A stretch of 64,000 nt of DNA, taken from positions 216,249-280,248 of the forward strand of contig NZ_JASGBP010000003.1 in assembly GCF_030053345.1 (NCBI RefSeq). Direction: 5' to 3'. The notes below the pieces were generated by a model, which worked only from the letters and a program-made list of their open reading frames with translations, was not told where the DNA came from and ran no database searches. Each line of letters starts with the position of its first letter. Position 1 is the first letter of the stretch. This document shows positions 45,959 to 53,634 of this stretch, piece after piece. The position numbers and the translations under genes were made by a program. The DNA comes from Flavobacterium sedimenticola. Lineage in GTDB: Bacteria > Bacteroidota > Bacteroidia > Flavobacteriales > Flavobacteriaceae.

Positions 45959-46816
45959 ATGAAATGGGAAAAACAAAACAGTGACCAATTTGAAGACCGC
46001 CGTGGTATGTCGGGCGGGCGGAAAGCGCTTCTGGGTGGTGGTGCTTTAGGTATCATTATTTTATTGCTCAATATGTTCGGCGGACAAACCGGACAAACCA
46101 TTGGGAACATCCTGGAACAAACCCAAGGAACCGGAACGTCAACTGAGGCAACGCCAACCCGAGAATTATCGGCGGCAGAAAAAGAACTGGGCGATTTCGC
46201 CGAATCTTGCTTTGTATACAATAACGAAACTTGGACAAAGATTTTTCAGGAAAACGACCTGAATTTCAAAGAGCCCGGTATGGTATTATTTGATGACGGC
46301 GTGAATACGGCTTGCGGCAGCGCAACGGCAGCAGCCGGACCTTTTTACTGTCCGGGTGACCAAAAAATTTATATGGATTTGCGTTTTTTTGAAGAACTCA
46401 AAACCCGATTTGGTGCCCAGGGCGGCGACTTTGCTATTGCCTATGTAATTGCTCACGAAATGGGACATCATTTGCAAACCCTGCTCGGAACTTCGGGCAA
46501 AGTTCGCCAATTGCAACAGGGAAAAAGCGAAAAAGAAGCCAACAAACTCTCCGTTTGCTTAGAATTACAAGCCGATTTTTATGCCGGCGTTTGGGCGCAC
46601 TACAATAAAAATCTTTTGGAAGAAGGCGATATAGAAGAAGCTTTGAGTGCCGCGAATGCGGTGGGAGACGATGCCATACAGCGTAAAATGCAGGGCCAAG
46701 TGGTACCCGACAGTTTTACGCACGGTACCTCCGAACAACGGATGGAATGGTTTATGAAAGGGTATAAAACCGGTGACATGAACCAAGGTGACACTTTTTC
46801 TGTCTTGTTAGATTAA
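45959..46816 (+). CDS. Neutral zinc metallopeptidase (YpfJ family)
   Basis: 285 residues. A membrane segment at about 25-45 (GGGALGIIILLLNMFGGQTG) follows a charged N-terminus (MKWEKQNSDQFEDRRGMSGG), the family's usual layout. The zinc motif is AHEMGHHLQTLLG with His166, Glu167 and His170, and ELQADFYAGVWAHY gives the third ligand region. The C-terminal FTHGTSEQRMEWFMKGYK is conserved. It is a membrane-anchored peptidase of unknown substrate, 13 bases after the hybrid kinase, and so may share its transcript. Confidence 0.92.
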   Translation: MKWEKQNSDQFEDRRGMSGGRKALLGGGALGIIILLLNMFGGQTGQTIGNILEQTQGTGTSTEATPTRELSAAEKELGDFAESCFVYNNETWTKIFQENDLNFKEPGMVLFDDGVNTACGSATAAAGPFYCPGDQKIYMDLRFFEELKTRFGAQGGDFAIAYVIAHEMGHHLQTLLGTSGKVRQLQQGKSEKEANKLSVCLELQADFYAGVWAHYNKNLLEEGDIEEALSAANAVGDDAIQRKMQGQVVPDSFTHGTSEQRMEWFMKGYKTGDMNQGDTFSVLLD

Positions 46817-46978
46817 AAAACTCATAATTTTTTTTCGCTAAATTCACAATTCTGAAATTTAAAAACCGATTTATTATCATAATCACAAATCGTTTTTTAA
46901 GTGCTTATTTTAAAGGTAATTTCAACGCTATTTGAAATTGCCTTTTTTACTTTTGTGTGTCAAAAAAAGAAAGCACCC

Positions 46979-48334
46979 ATGAAAGTAGGCATCGACAGCA
47001 TCGCATTTGATATCCCGAAACTCTATCTCCCTATTTCGGTTTTAGCTGAAAACAGAGGTATTGAAACCGACAAACTCACTAAAGGATTGGGCTTGTTGAA
47101 AATGAGTTTTCCCGATGTACATCAGGATGTGGTAACGATGGCATCCAATGCCACTTTATCATTAATCCAAAGAGAGAATATCAATCCTCATGACATCAGC
47201 CGCATTTATGTAGGCACCGAAAGCGGTGTAGACAGTTCCAAGCCGGTGGCTTCCTATGTTTTATCGAATTTGGAAGGTGTTTTAGGAAAAGGCAGTTTCA
47301 GAAATTGTGATGTGGTCGATTTGACCTTTGCCTGTATCGGAGCGGTAGATGCCTTACAGAATTGTTTGGATTACGTTCGGTTAAACCCAACCAAAAAAGC
47401 AATTGTTGTGGCATCTGATAATGCCAAATACGATTTAGAATCTACCGGAGAATATACGCAAGGCGCGGGAGCTATCGCCATGCTTATCACTTCGGAACCC
47501 CGAGTTTTAAGTTTTTCCGAAAAAGTCGGCGTAGCCACCGAAGGCGTATTCGATTTTTTCAAACCCAGAAGAACAGTCCAAAAAGAAGCGCTACTATCCT
47601 CATCCGACAACACGGAATGGTTCGGTGTTACAGAGAATGAAATTTCTATTTACAAAGAACAACCCGTTTTCGACGGACAGTATTCGAATCAATGTTATAT
47701 CCATCGCATCACTGAAGCGTATGAACATTATAAAAAGGAAAGTGAGCAAAGCGGAAAATTGTATGAGCAATGGGCGGCCATATTGATGCATCTTCCCTAT
47801 TGTTATCAGGGCAGACGAACCTTTATCGACATTTTTGCACAGGAAAATCCCGCAATGTTAAACGCGCAATCGGGCGATACGGTGAAAGATAAAATGAAAG
47901 CTTTAGCGAAAAGTACGGAGTATTTGAACTTGATACACCAAAAAATTCAACCTTCCGAAATCGCATCCGGGCAAATCGGGAACATCTATACCGGTTCGAT
48001 TTTCTTGGGATTGTTATCGACGTTGTGTTACCATTACCAACAAAATTCCGAATTAACCCATCAAAATTTGGGATTTATTGCCTATGGCAGCGGCTCCAAA
48101 TCAAAAGTATTTGAAGCTACTGTGGAGGCCGAATGGAAAACGGTAATTCAAAAAGTAACCCTTTTTAAAGCCTTATCTCAAGCTACTGCCATCGATTTTA
48201 CCACCTATGAAAAACTGCATAAAAAAGAACTGAAATCATCGGTAATTGTTCCCAAAGTAGAATTTTATCTGGATTCCATAGAAACAGAAAATCCGGTCTT
48301 GGTTGGCGCCCGGTATTATAAATACAGCAAGTAG
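46979..48334 (+). CDS. Hydroxymethylglutaryl-CoA synthase family protein
   Basis: 451 residues from MKVGIDSIAFDIPKLYLPIS; 26 in-frame codons upstream look like leader. The thiolase-fold motif VVDLTFACIGAVDALQNCLD contains catalytic Cys119. GVDSSKPVASYVLSNLEG and HLPYCYQGRRTF with the nearby histidine match the bacterial HMG-CoA synthase family. It condenses acetyl-CoA with acetoacetyl-CoA in the mevalonate route that Flavobacteria use for isoprenoids; a related condensation cannot be excluded. A TACTTTTG box lies at 46948-46955. Confidence 0.9.
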   Translation: MKVGIDSIAFDIPKLYLPISVLAENRGIETDKLTKGLGLLKMSFPDVHQDVVTMASNATLSLIQRENINPHDISRIYVGTESGVDSSKPVASYVLSNLEGVLGKGSFRNCDVVDLTFACIGAVDALQNCLDYVRLNPTKKAIVVASDNAKYDLESTGEYTQGAGAIAMLITSEPRVLSFSEKVGVATEGVFDFFKPRRTVQKEALLSSSDNTEWFGVTENEISIYKEQPVFDGQYSNQCYIHRITEAYEHYKKESEQSGKLYEQWAAILMHLPYCYQGRRTFIDIFAQENPAMLNAQSGDTVKDKMKALAKSTEYLNLIHQKIQPSEIASGQIGNIYTGSIFLGLLSTLCYHYQQNSELTHQNLGFIAYGSGSKSKVFEATVEAEWKTVIQKVTLFKALSQATAIDFTTYEKLHKKELKSSVIVPKVEFYLDSIETENPVLVGARYYKYSK

Positions 48335-48356
48335 TAATGTGTCCCTAACTGTCCAT

Positions 48357-48434
48357 GACTGAGACTGAGACTGAGACTGAGACTGAGACTGAGACTGAGA
48401 CTGAGACTGAGACTGAGACTGAGACTGAGACTGA
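48357..48434. repeat. Perfect hexanucleotide tandem array (GACTGA x13)
   Basis: Thirteen uninterrupted GACTGA copies, 78 bases, lie between the HMG-CoA synthase stop and the yifB stop. It is the only perfect array in the window; the other ACTGA-type repeats are degenerate. Copy number is likely to vary by replication slippage. It is intergenic, so it should not affect a reading frame. Confidence 0.95.
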
Positions 48435-48442
48435 GAACTAAA

Positions 48443-49339
48443 TCACCCCAACCAACCTTCTCTGTCCAAACTTCGATATTGTATCGCCTCAGCGATGTGA
48501 GCGGAATTTATATTAGGAGTTTCCTCTAAATCGGCTATGGTTCGAGCCACTTTCAAGATACGGTCGTACGCCCGAGCCGACAAATTCAGTCGCTCCATCG
48601 CGGTTTTGAGTAATTGTAGCGAAGCATCGTCTAAAGCGCAATATTTTCGTATGTGTTGGGTATTCATTTGCGCATTATAATGGATGGAATCATAAGCCTC
48701 AAAACGTTGGGCCTGAATTTCCCGCGCCTTGGTCACCCGAGCTCTGATGGCAATACTGCTTTCGGACAGTCGACTCTCGGTAAGTTTTTCAAAGGGAACG
48801 GGCGTCACTTCAATATGGATATCTATCCGGTCGAGTAATGGGCCTGAAATTTTACTCAAATAGCGTTGCATTTCAGCCGGTGAGGAGCTGAGCGGTACGG
48901 CAGGATCGTTAAAGTAGCCACTCGGACTCGGATTCATACTGGCGACCAACATAAAAGAAGACGGATAGGTAATGGTAAATTTGGCTCGTGAAATAGTCAC
49001 TTCCCGGTCTTCCAAAGGTTGACGCATCACCTCCAATACTTCTCTTTTAAACTCGGGCAACTCATCTAGAAATAAAACCCCGTTGTGCGCTAACGATATT
49101 TCTCCCGGTTGCGGATAACTGCCACCGCCTACTAATGAAACCGAACTCGCCGTGTGATGCGGACTCCGAAAAGGTCTTTGGCGCAGCAAACCTACTTCCT
49201 TAATTTTTCCCGCTACACTGTGAATTTTGGTGGTTTCCAACGCTTCTTGAAGTGTCATGGGAGGCAAAATACTCGGCAATCGTTTGGCTAACATGGTTTT
49301 TCCGGCACCGGGCGGACCGATTAAGATACAAATAGGTAA
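48443..49339 (-). pseudogene. YifB/ComM Mg-chelatase-like ATPase, interrupted (C-terminal part)
   Basis: About 299 codons of the AAA+ half remain. The readable frame begins [20 protein letters not shown] (Walker A), with [27 protein letters not shown] (Walker B) and the normal end [11 protein letters not shown]. Upstream of ICILIG the frame meets TAA at 49343-49345, and homology ends near 49,336. The N-terminal Lon-like half is missing from this side. YifB/ComM is a branch-migration helicase in natural transformation. The break is where foreign DNA begins, so this is the left junction of an inserted element. Confidence 0.9.
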
Positions 49340-49345
49340 CGATTA
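49320..49345. other. Left junction (attL candidate) of the integrated element
   Basis: Chromosomal yifB codons (ATC TTA ATC GGT before the P-loop, minus strand) give way here to AT-rich DNA with in-frame stops. The exact crossover and core cannot be set without the right end. Confidence 0.6.
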
Positions 49346-49462
49346 GAAGTTATCAACAAAATGAAAATTATTTGATTTTCAAATCGAAAATTATATTGCA
49401 CATATATATTTTCTGATTAATTGAATAAATTTTTATATTTGAAATACTAATCCCACCAAAAA

Positions 49463-50485
49463 ATGAGTTCAGTTATTATCCCTAAACAAGCCGTTACACA
49501 ATTAAGAAAATTATTAGATAACTTCAAACTTGCCGAAGCAATTGAATTAAGCACAAATGAAGCACAAACAAGAAAGTTTCTTATTGAACCATTCTTTCAT
49601 TTCTTGAATTATCAATCAACCGATTTAATTCCAGAATTCAATGCTGATTTTGGTGATAGAGTTAGTCAGAAAGTTGATTATGCAATCAAGATAAATAAAA
49701 AGGAATTCATACTTGTTGAAGCAAAAAAACAAACCAGCAAATTAACAGATAAAGAAGCTGGTCAATTAAATGGTTATTTCGGCAACACAAAAAATTCAAA
49801 GATTGCTATACTTACAAATGGAATTGAATACAGATTTTTTTCAGATGTAGTTGAACCAAATCTGATAGACAGCAAACCATTCTTCACATTCAAGTTGAAT
49901 GATTATAATGACAATGATTTAGAAGCCTTAATCAAATTCGATAAGCGTTTTATTAATGTTCAATCAATTATCAAATCAGCACAAGATATTGTTTTCGTAG
50001 AAAGCTTTGAAAATGCGTTCTTCAAAGAACTGGTTGCACCTTCTAAAGACTTTTTGAAAATCATACATAAGAATATGACTTTCACCACCAAGTTCAATGA
50101 AGAAACACAAGGTAAAATGATTAACCTTATCAATTCACCTTTTCTAAAATGTATGTATGATAAAAAGGTATTACTTGAATCAACATCAAATTCACAAGGT
50201 GTTATAACAACTGAATCAGAAATTCAAGCATACCACACAATAAGAACGCTGCTTATACAAAATAAGAAAATCCCAAAAGAAAGAATTGGGTTCAGAGATT
50301 TTAAAGGTTTCTTCAATATTCAAGTTGATGACAGTTCTAAGAAGGTAATTTGTAAGTTAATGTTCAATACAACTTCAATGAAAATTGCAATTGATAATAA
50401 TGAATATATACTTGAACACATTGATGACTTACTTAAGTATAAGAATGAGCTTACAAACCGAGCAATGCTGCTTTTAGAAAACTAA
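49463..50485 (+). CDS. Stand-alone HsdR_N-type (PD-D/ExK) nuclease-like protein
   Basis: 340 residues. The N-terminal 150 match the restriction type I R-subunit N-domain: NEAQTRKFLIEPFFHFLNYQ, then KVDYAIKINKKEFILVEAKK, which supplies the D and ExK residues of the nuclease core, and GQLNGYFGNTKNSKIAILTN. No helicase or methylase genes are near. The C-terminal region (AYHTIRTLL, RIGFRDFKGFFNIQVDDSSK) is of a kind seen in phage-borne relatives. A TATATTTG box lies at 49434-49441. It is the first gene inside the junction; a defence or exclusion role is inferred. Confidence 0.78.
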   Translation: MSSVIIPKQAVTQLRKLLDNFKLAEAIELSTNEAQTRKFLIEPFFHFLNYQSTDLIPEFNADFGDRVSQKVDYAIKINKKEFILVEAKKQTSKLTDKEAGQLNGYFGNTKNSKIAILTNGIEYRFFSDVVEPNLIDSKPFFTFKLNDYNDNDLEALIKFDKRFINVQSIIKSAQDIVFVESFENAFFKELVAPSKDFLKIIHKNMTFTTKFNEETQGKMINLINSPFLKCMYDKKVLLESTSNSQGVITTESEIQAYHTIRTLLIQNKKIPKERIGFRDFKGFFNIQVDDSSKKVICKLMFNTTSMKIAIDNNEYILEHIDDLLKYKNELTNRAMLLLEN

Positions 50486-50540
50486 AATTTTTTTTGATAA
50501 AAAATATCACCATTTTCACTAAGATTTCAATTTAATTTTC

Positions 50541-50573
50541 AAAATCCATATCATAATTTGATGTGGATTTTTT
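50541..50573 (+). terminator. Rho-independent terminator
   Basis: AAAATCCATATC pairs with GATGTGGATTTT across an 8-base loop, followed by Ts, about 55 bases after the nuclease gene. Confidence 0.75.
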
Positions 50574-50661
50574 ATATTTTATAAATTTCAATATTTCCTA
50601 ACAGAACAATCAAATTACTGTTATACAATATTTTAACCTCTCTATATGTTCGATAAAAAGT

Positions 50662-50749
50662 GGTCATTAAATTTAATGACCGCTTTGCATTATTATCAAC
50701 AGTCATTTAATTTAATTGCGTTATTCTCATAAGTGATTAAATTAAATGA
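50662..50749. promoter_or_regulatory. Cluster of related palindromic operator-like sites
   Basis: The perfect 20-bp palindrome GGTCATTAAATTTAATGACC lies at 50662-50681. TCATTTAATTTAAT at 50703-50716 and its exact inverted copy ATTAAATTAAATGA at 50736-50749 follow. All share the ATTTAATTTAAT core. They lie upstream of the promoter at 50788-50820. Apart from these sites and the terminator, the 359-base gap from 50,486 to 50,844 shows nothing else. Confidence 0.7.
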
Positions 50750-50787
50750 GTGTATTGTCAATGAAATTAATATTTTTTTGCGAATAA

Positions 50788-50820
50788 TTTGGTTGGTACT
50801 TTTTTTTGGTTATAAATTTG
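50788..50820 (+). promoter_or_regulatory. Bacteroidota promoter of the 50,845 operon
   Basis: TTTG (50788-50791), a 21-base spacer and TAAATTTG (50813-50820), 24 bases before the ATG at 50,845. Confidence 0.7.
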
Positions 50821-50844
50821 CACCGAATTTTAAAAATAACAACT

Positions 50845-51303
50845 ATGAACTTGTATCACTACACAACAGAATTAAAAATTAATGAGATTATCAACAGCGG
50901 TGTAATTAATCTTTCACACGCTAATGTTTACCTAAAAAGAGAAAAAGCTTGTGCTTGGGTTTCATCAAACCCAGTTTGGGAAAATACAGCATCAAAACAA
51001 GTACTTGATGAAAATGGAAATATAGTTAGTTTAACTTTTGAAGAACAAGCAAAATCACTTGGTTGTGCCAGAATTAAGGTTAAACCAAATTCCTTCTATA
51101 CTTGGGCAAAATTGAAACATCTTGCAAAAATGGATTTGTTTATTGCCAAACGAATGGAAATTGTTGGAATTGAATTAGGTGCAAAACCAGAAGAATGGTT
51201 TGGTAGTCTTTATCCAATTCGTAAAGAAAATTGGGAAAAGATTGAAGTATTTAGAGATGGTGAATGGGTTGAATATTCAGATGTAAAATTACTTGTTCAT
51301 TAA
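50845..51303 (+). CDS. Unknown protein, possible ADP-ribosyltransferase-like fold
   Basis: 152 residues from MNLYHYTTELKINEIINSGV; a TTG 39 bases upstream lies inside the promoter region and is rejected. The N-terminal HYT with a following N-x-I-x-x-x-G pattern and KACAWVSSNPVWENTASK recall the H-Y / S-T arrangement of ADP-ribosyl- or RNA-phosphotransferase folds, but the match is by eye. It is followed after 17 bases by a small gene, in the layout of a toxin-antitoxin or inhibitor pair. The operator cluster upstream suggests tight control. Confidence 0.5.
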   Translation: MNLYHYTTELKINEIINSGVINLSHANVYLKREKACAWVSSNPVWENTASKQVLDENGNIVSLTFEEQAKSLGCARIKVKPNSFYTWAKLKHLAKMDLFIAKRMEIVGIELGAKPEEWFGSLYPIRKENWEKIEVFRDGEWVEYSDVKLLVH

Positions 51304-51320
51304 ATCAAAATAATAATCTT

Positions 51321-51587
51321 ATGCAAAGAAATTTTCGTATTCAAATTGAAGATAACCCAGTAATCTATATTGTAACAATTAGCCAAAATGAAGATGGTTA
51401 TCTTGGTTATTATAGAGTAATTAATGAAGAACTTGCGTTGAAAGTATTCAGAGGATTTGAAACAATAGAATCTTTATTTTCACAAATCAGAAATGATGTG
51501 AATCAAAATATTGGTAGGATAATTAATGTTCAAGAAACTTTTCTTGAACCACTACCAGAAAGAACAATTAGATTCCTTTCTAATTGA
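51321..51587 (+). CDS. Small protein of unknown function (partner of 50,845 gene)
   Basis: 88 residues starting MQRNFRIQIEDNPVIYIVTI. It is mixed alpha/beta, acidic in the centre (FETIESLFSQIRNDV), with no known domain. It lies 17 bases after the 50,845 gene on the same strand, before a strong terminator, so the two form a bicistronic unit. It could neutralise or regulate the first gene; this is inferred from layout only. Confidence 0.6.
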   Translation: MQRNFRIQIEDNPVIYIVTISQNEDGYLGYYRVINEELALKVFRGFETIESLFSQIRNDVNQNIGRIINVQETFLEPLPERTIRFLSN

Positions 51588-51611
51588 TATAAATTAATTG
51601 GTTTTAACACT

Positions 51612-51643
51612 AAAAGGGTATCTTGATTGATACCCTTTTTTTT
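51612..51643 (+). terminator. Rho-independent terminator, twin 1
   Basis: AAAAGGGTATC, a 6-base loop (TTGATT), GATACCCTTTT and a further T run. It is nearly identical to the hairpin at 52253-52280. Confidence 0.9.
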
Positions 51644-51837
51644 ATGGTGTTTAATTCGGGAATTACACACTATTCAATTCTCGAATCACACACTTTAAAT
51701 ATTAGTTTACAATACTTTAATAGTTGAAGATTTCAACTTTTTTTTTATGACCAAATAAATCATTAAATTTGATAAATACAATTGTTGGAATTTTTAGGTA
51801 TTTAAAGCAATATTAGAACTTTACAAAAATTTAAAAA

Positions 51838-52254
51838 ATGAAGAAATCATTAGTTATTTTATTTTTACTTGTTAGCTTTTCTGGGTTATCTCAAACAAGA
51901 ATATTCATTGGTCAAACCACCAGAACAATTTATACATTTTACAAGGAACAAGGTTACAATATTGGATTCTATAATTACAAACAAGTTGGCGGCATTTCAC
52001 AATATCTAATCCTATTAACTGATGATTATAAAGTTACTTTCTATTATAATGAAAAAACAAATATTTGTTATTCTCAAACACTAGAATTTTTCAATAAAGA
52101 AAGTTACTTCAAAGCTTGTGATGCCTATAAAATTTCAGATGTTTACAAAGAAAGTAAAGTTGTAATTAATAACAAGAAATATAGAATTGTTACAATGCAA
52201 GTACCAAGTGCAAAAGTTGGTATGAGTGATATGATATTGATTAATAAAATTTAA
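51838..52254 (+). CDS. Small secreted protein of unknown function
   Basis: 138 residues. A clear signal peptide (MKKSLVILFLLVSFSGLSQ) precedes a compact domain of about 118 residues with two cysteines (NICYSQ, FKACDAY). No family is recognised. It stands alone between two near-identical terminators inside the integrated element, so it may be a passenger (lysogenic conversion) gene exported by the host. Its stop overlaps the second terminator. Confidence 0.65.
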   Translation: MKKSLVILFLLVSFSGLSQTRIFIGQTTRTIYTFYKEQGYNIGFYNYKQVGGISQYLILLTDDYKVTFYYNEKTNICYSQTLEFFNKESYFKACDAYKISDVYKESKVVINNKKYRIVTMQVPSAKVGMSDMILINKI

Positions 52255-52280
52255 AAGGGTATCTTAACTGATACCCTTTT
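52253..52280. terminator. Bidirectional terminator, twin 2
   Basis: AAAAGGGTATC, TTAACT, GATACCCTTTT. The stop codons of both convergent genes lie in it: TAA of the secreted protein in the first arm and TAA of the recombinase in the loop. Confidence 0.9.
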
Positions 52281-52884
52281 CTTTTTGTCTATCCATTGCC
52301 GCTTTAACCTTCTGAACAGTTCCAAGACTAACATCACATAACTTAGCAATATTTCTTAAACTGTTTTTACTTGATTTCAATTCTTTTACGACACTTTTAT
52401 ACTTCTGTAGTATATCAGCATCACTTGCACTAGGTTTGTTTCTTTTGCCGCTGAATTTGCCTTGTGCTTTGGCTATTGCAATACCTTCTGCTTGGCGTTC
52501 CCTTATTGCTTCACGTTCCATAGAACTTACATTTGCCAGTACATCTGTAATCATCTTAAAAATTGGGTTAGCCTTACCATTAACCAATGATTCAAGATTA
52601 CCCAGATTTTCAATTTTAACTGTCACACCTTGTTCAGTTAACCAATTCAAAGTATGTTGAATATCAAAGCTGTTTCTACCTAATCTATCAACGCTTGATA
52701 CTGTTATAAAATCAATTTCTTTGGCTTGTACAGCACTTAATAACACTTTACCTTGTTCACGGTCAGCAAATGGAATTGCACCGCTACAAACGTCTATAAA
52801 TAGTCTTTCATCTGGGTGTGCTTTGGCTAGCTGTCTTGCATTGTTTTGGGTTAAGCTGGAAACCCTAATATAACGTGCTTTCAT
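52264..52884 (-). CDS. Small serine recombinase (resolvase/invertase family)
   Basis: 206 residues. The catalytic N-domain has YIRVSS with Ser9 as the likely nucleophile, SVDRLGRNSFDIQHTL with the catalytic Arg pair, and EREAIRERQAEGIAIAKAQG. A helix-turn-helix follows at about 165-195 (LRNIAKLCDVSLGTVQKVKA). The length is that of a resolvase or invertase, not a large serine integrase. It is therefore more likely to invert or resolve DNA, or edit dimers, than to integrate the element. It is preceded by a 59-residue ORF with a 2-base gap. Confidence 0.9.
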   Translation of the reverse strand: MKARYIRVSSLTQNNARQLAKAHPDERLFIDVCSGAIPFADREQGKVLLSAVQAKEIDFITVSSVDRLGRNSFDIQHTLNWLTEQGVTVKIENLGNLESLVNGKANPIFKMITDVLANVSSMEREAIRERQAEGIAIAKAQGKFSGKRNKPSASDADILQKYKSVVKELKSSKNSLRNIAKLCDVSLGTVQKVKAAMDRQKEKGIS

Positions 52885-52886
52885 AA

Positions 52887-53066
52887 TTAGAATTGGTTAA
52901 GGGTTATTTGAAGTATTCTATCTCGGCAAATAAGATTGCCAACTTTCAAATTAAGCTTGATGGCTTTCTTGTAGGCATATAGATAAATTTCTTGTTCTGG
53001 TGTTTGCTGGTTGAAGATAAAGTAATATGTTCCGCTATCTTCATAGGATTCAATTAATGATTTCAT
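52887..53066 (-). CDS. Small protein of unknown function upstream of recombinase
   Basis: 59 residues, MKSLIESYEDSGTYYFIFNQ to the tail CRDRILQITLNQF. It is mixed helix/strand with no recognised domain. It ends 2 bases before the recombinase ATG, the spacing of a coupled operon. It could be a recombination accessory factor or just a leader gene. Confidence 0.55.
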   Translation of the reverse strand: MKSLIESYEDSGTYYFIFNQQTPEQEIYLYAYKKAIKLNLKVGNLICRDRILQITLNQF

Positions 53067-53106
53067 TTGTAGTTTGGTTTAATGGTTTAAAATTGAAATA
53101 ACCACC

Positions 53107-53522
53107 GATTTTAAGAACCAAGTTTCAAACTACTTATTATTTATAATCTTCAATGTATTCAATATCCTTATCTATCAATTCTTGCAGCTGGTCAAAGTAA
53201 ACCTCGTGCTGCTCTTTCTTGATAGTCTTACCAGCTTCTAACAAGTAGTAACTGTAAGTATCGTTCCAAGCTAAAACTATGAGAACCCAACCCTTGTGAT
53301 GGTGTCCGTTAACATACATTAGCAAACCTTTATTCTTGTAGTTTAATAATCTTTCTACACCCCAAGACCAATAAACTGGCTTGTTATATTGGGATAGAAG
53401 TTGAACAGTTTCGTTGGTGTCAAAATCCCTTTGGCACAATGTTTCGATTGTATCGAAATTTTTAATTAACTTTGTCATACGTTTATATGAATTAGTTTCA
53501 TCTGAAACTGGTTCTTAAAATC
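53107..53522. repeat. Inverted-repeat pair flanking one gene
   Basis: GATTTTAAGAACCA at 53107-53120 and its exact reverse complement at 53509-53522 enclose 388 bases with the gene 53137-53478. Beyond the 14-bp core, GTTTCA also matches inside each arm with a one-base offset, giving about 20 matched positions. The right arm adjoins a small palindrome (GTTTCATCTGAAAC). Confidence 0.75.
53137..53478 (-). CDS. Unknown protein inside the inverted repeats
   Basis: 113 residues starting MTKLIKNFDTIETLCQRDFD. Features: aromatic-rich core (YNKPVYWSWGVERLLNYKNK, GHHHKGWVLIVLAWNDTYS) and an acidic C-terminus (LIDKDIEYIEDYK). No membrane segment and no recognised domain. It is transcribed toward the recombinase genes. 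The right inverted repeat is 31 bases before the ATG, so it lies in the leader or promoter. Confidence 0.65.
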   Translation of the reverse strand: MTKLIKNFDTIETLCQRDFDTNETVQLLSQYNKPVYWSWGVERLLNYKNKGLLMYVNGHHHKGWVLIVLAWNDTYSYYLLEAGKTIKKEQHEVYFDQLQELIDKDIEYIEDYK

Positions 53523-53554
53523 ATTAGGGTGTTCGTAGCACCCTAATTTTTTTG
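53523..53554. terminator. Hairpin with T tract
   Basis: ATTAGGGTG, a 7-base loop and CACCCTAAT then TTTTTTT. It faces plus-strand transcription but no plus-strand gene ends nearby; it directly abuts the right inverted repeat. Confidence 0.6.
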
Positions 53555-53634
53555 GTGGTATTTCAATATTTCAAATAACTTGTTGTTCCCTTCATTTGAA
53601 CAAGACAAATCTACAAATAAGTTTTAATGTATGC

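Noticed and set aside
48357..48434. Possible CRISPR array
   Set aside because: It is an uninterrupted hexamer run with no spacers, and no cas genes are near.
49463..50485. A complete type I restriction-modification system
   Set aside because: Only the nuclease N-domain is present; no helicase motor, HsdM or HsdS gene is in the window.
52264..52884. The recombinase as the integrase of the whole element
   Set aside because: It has resolvase size and lies about 3 kb from the junction; a tyrosine or large serine integrase is more likely at the unseen end.
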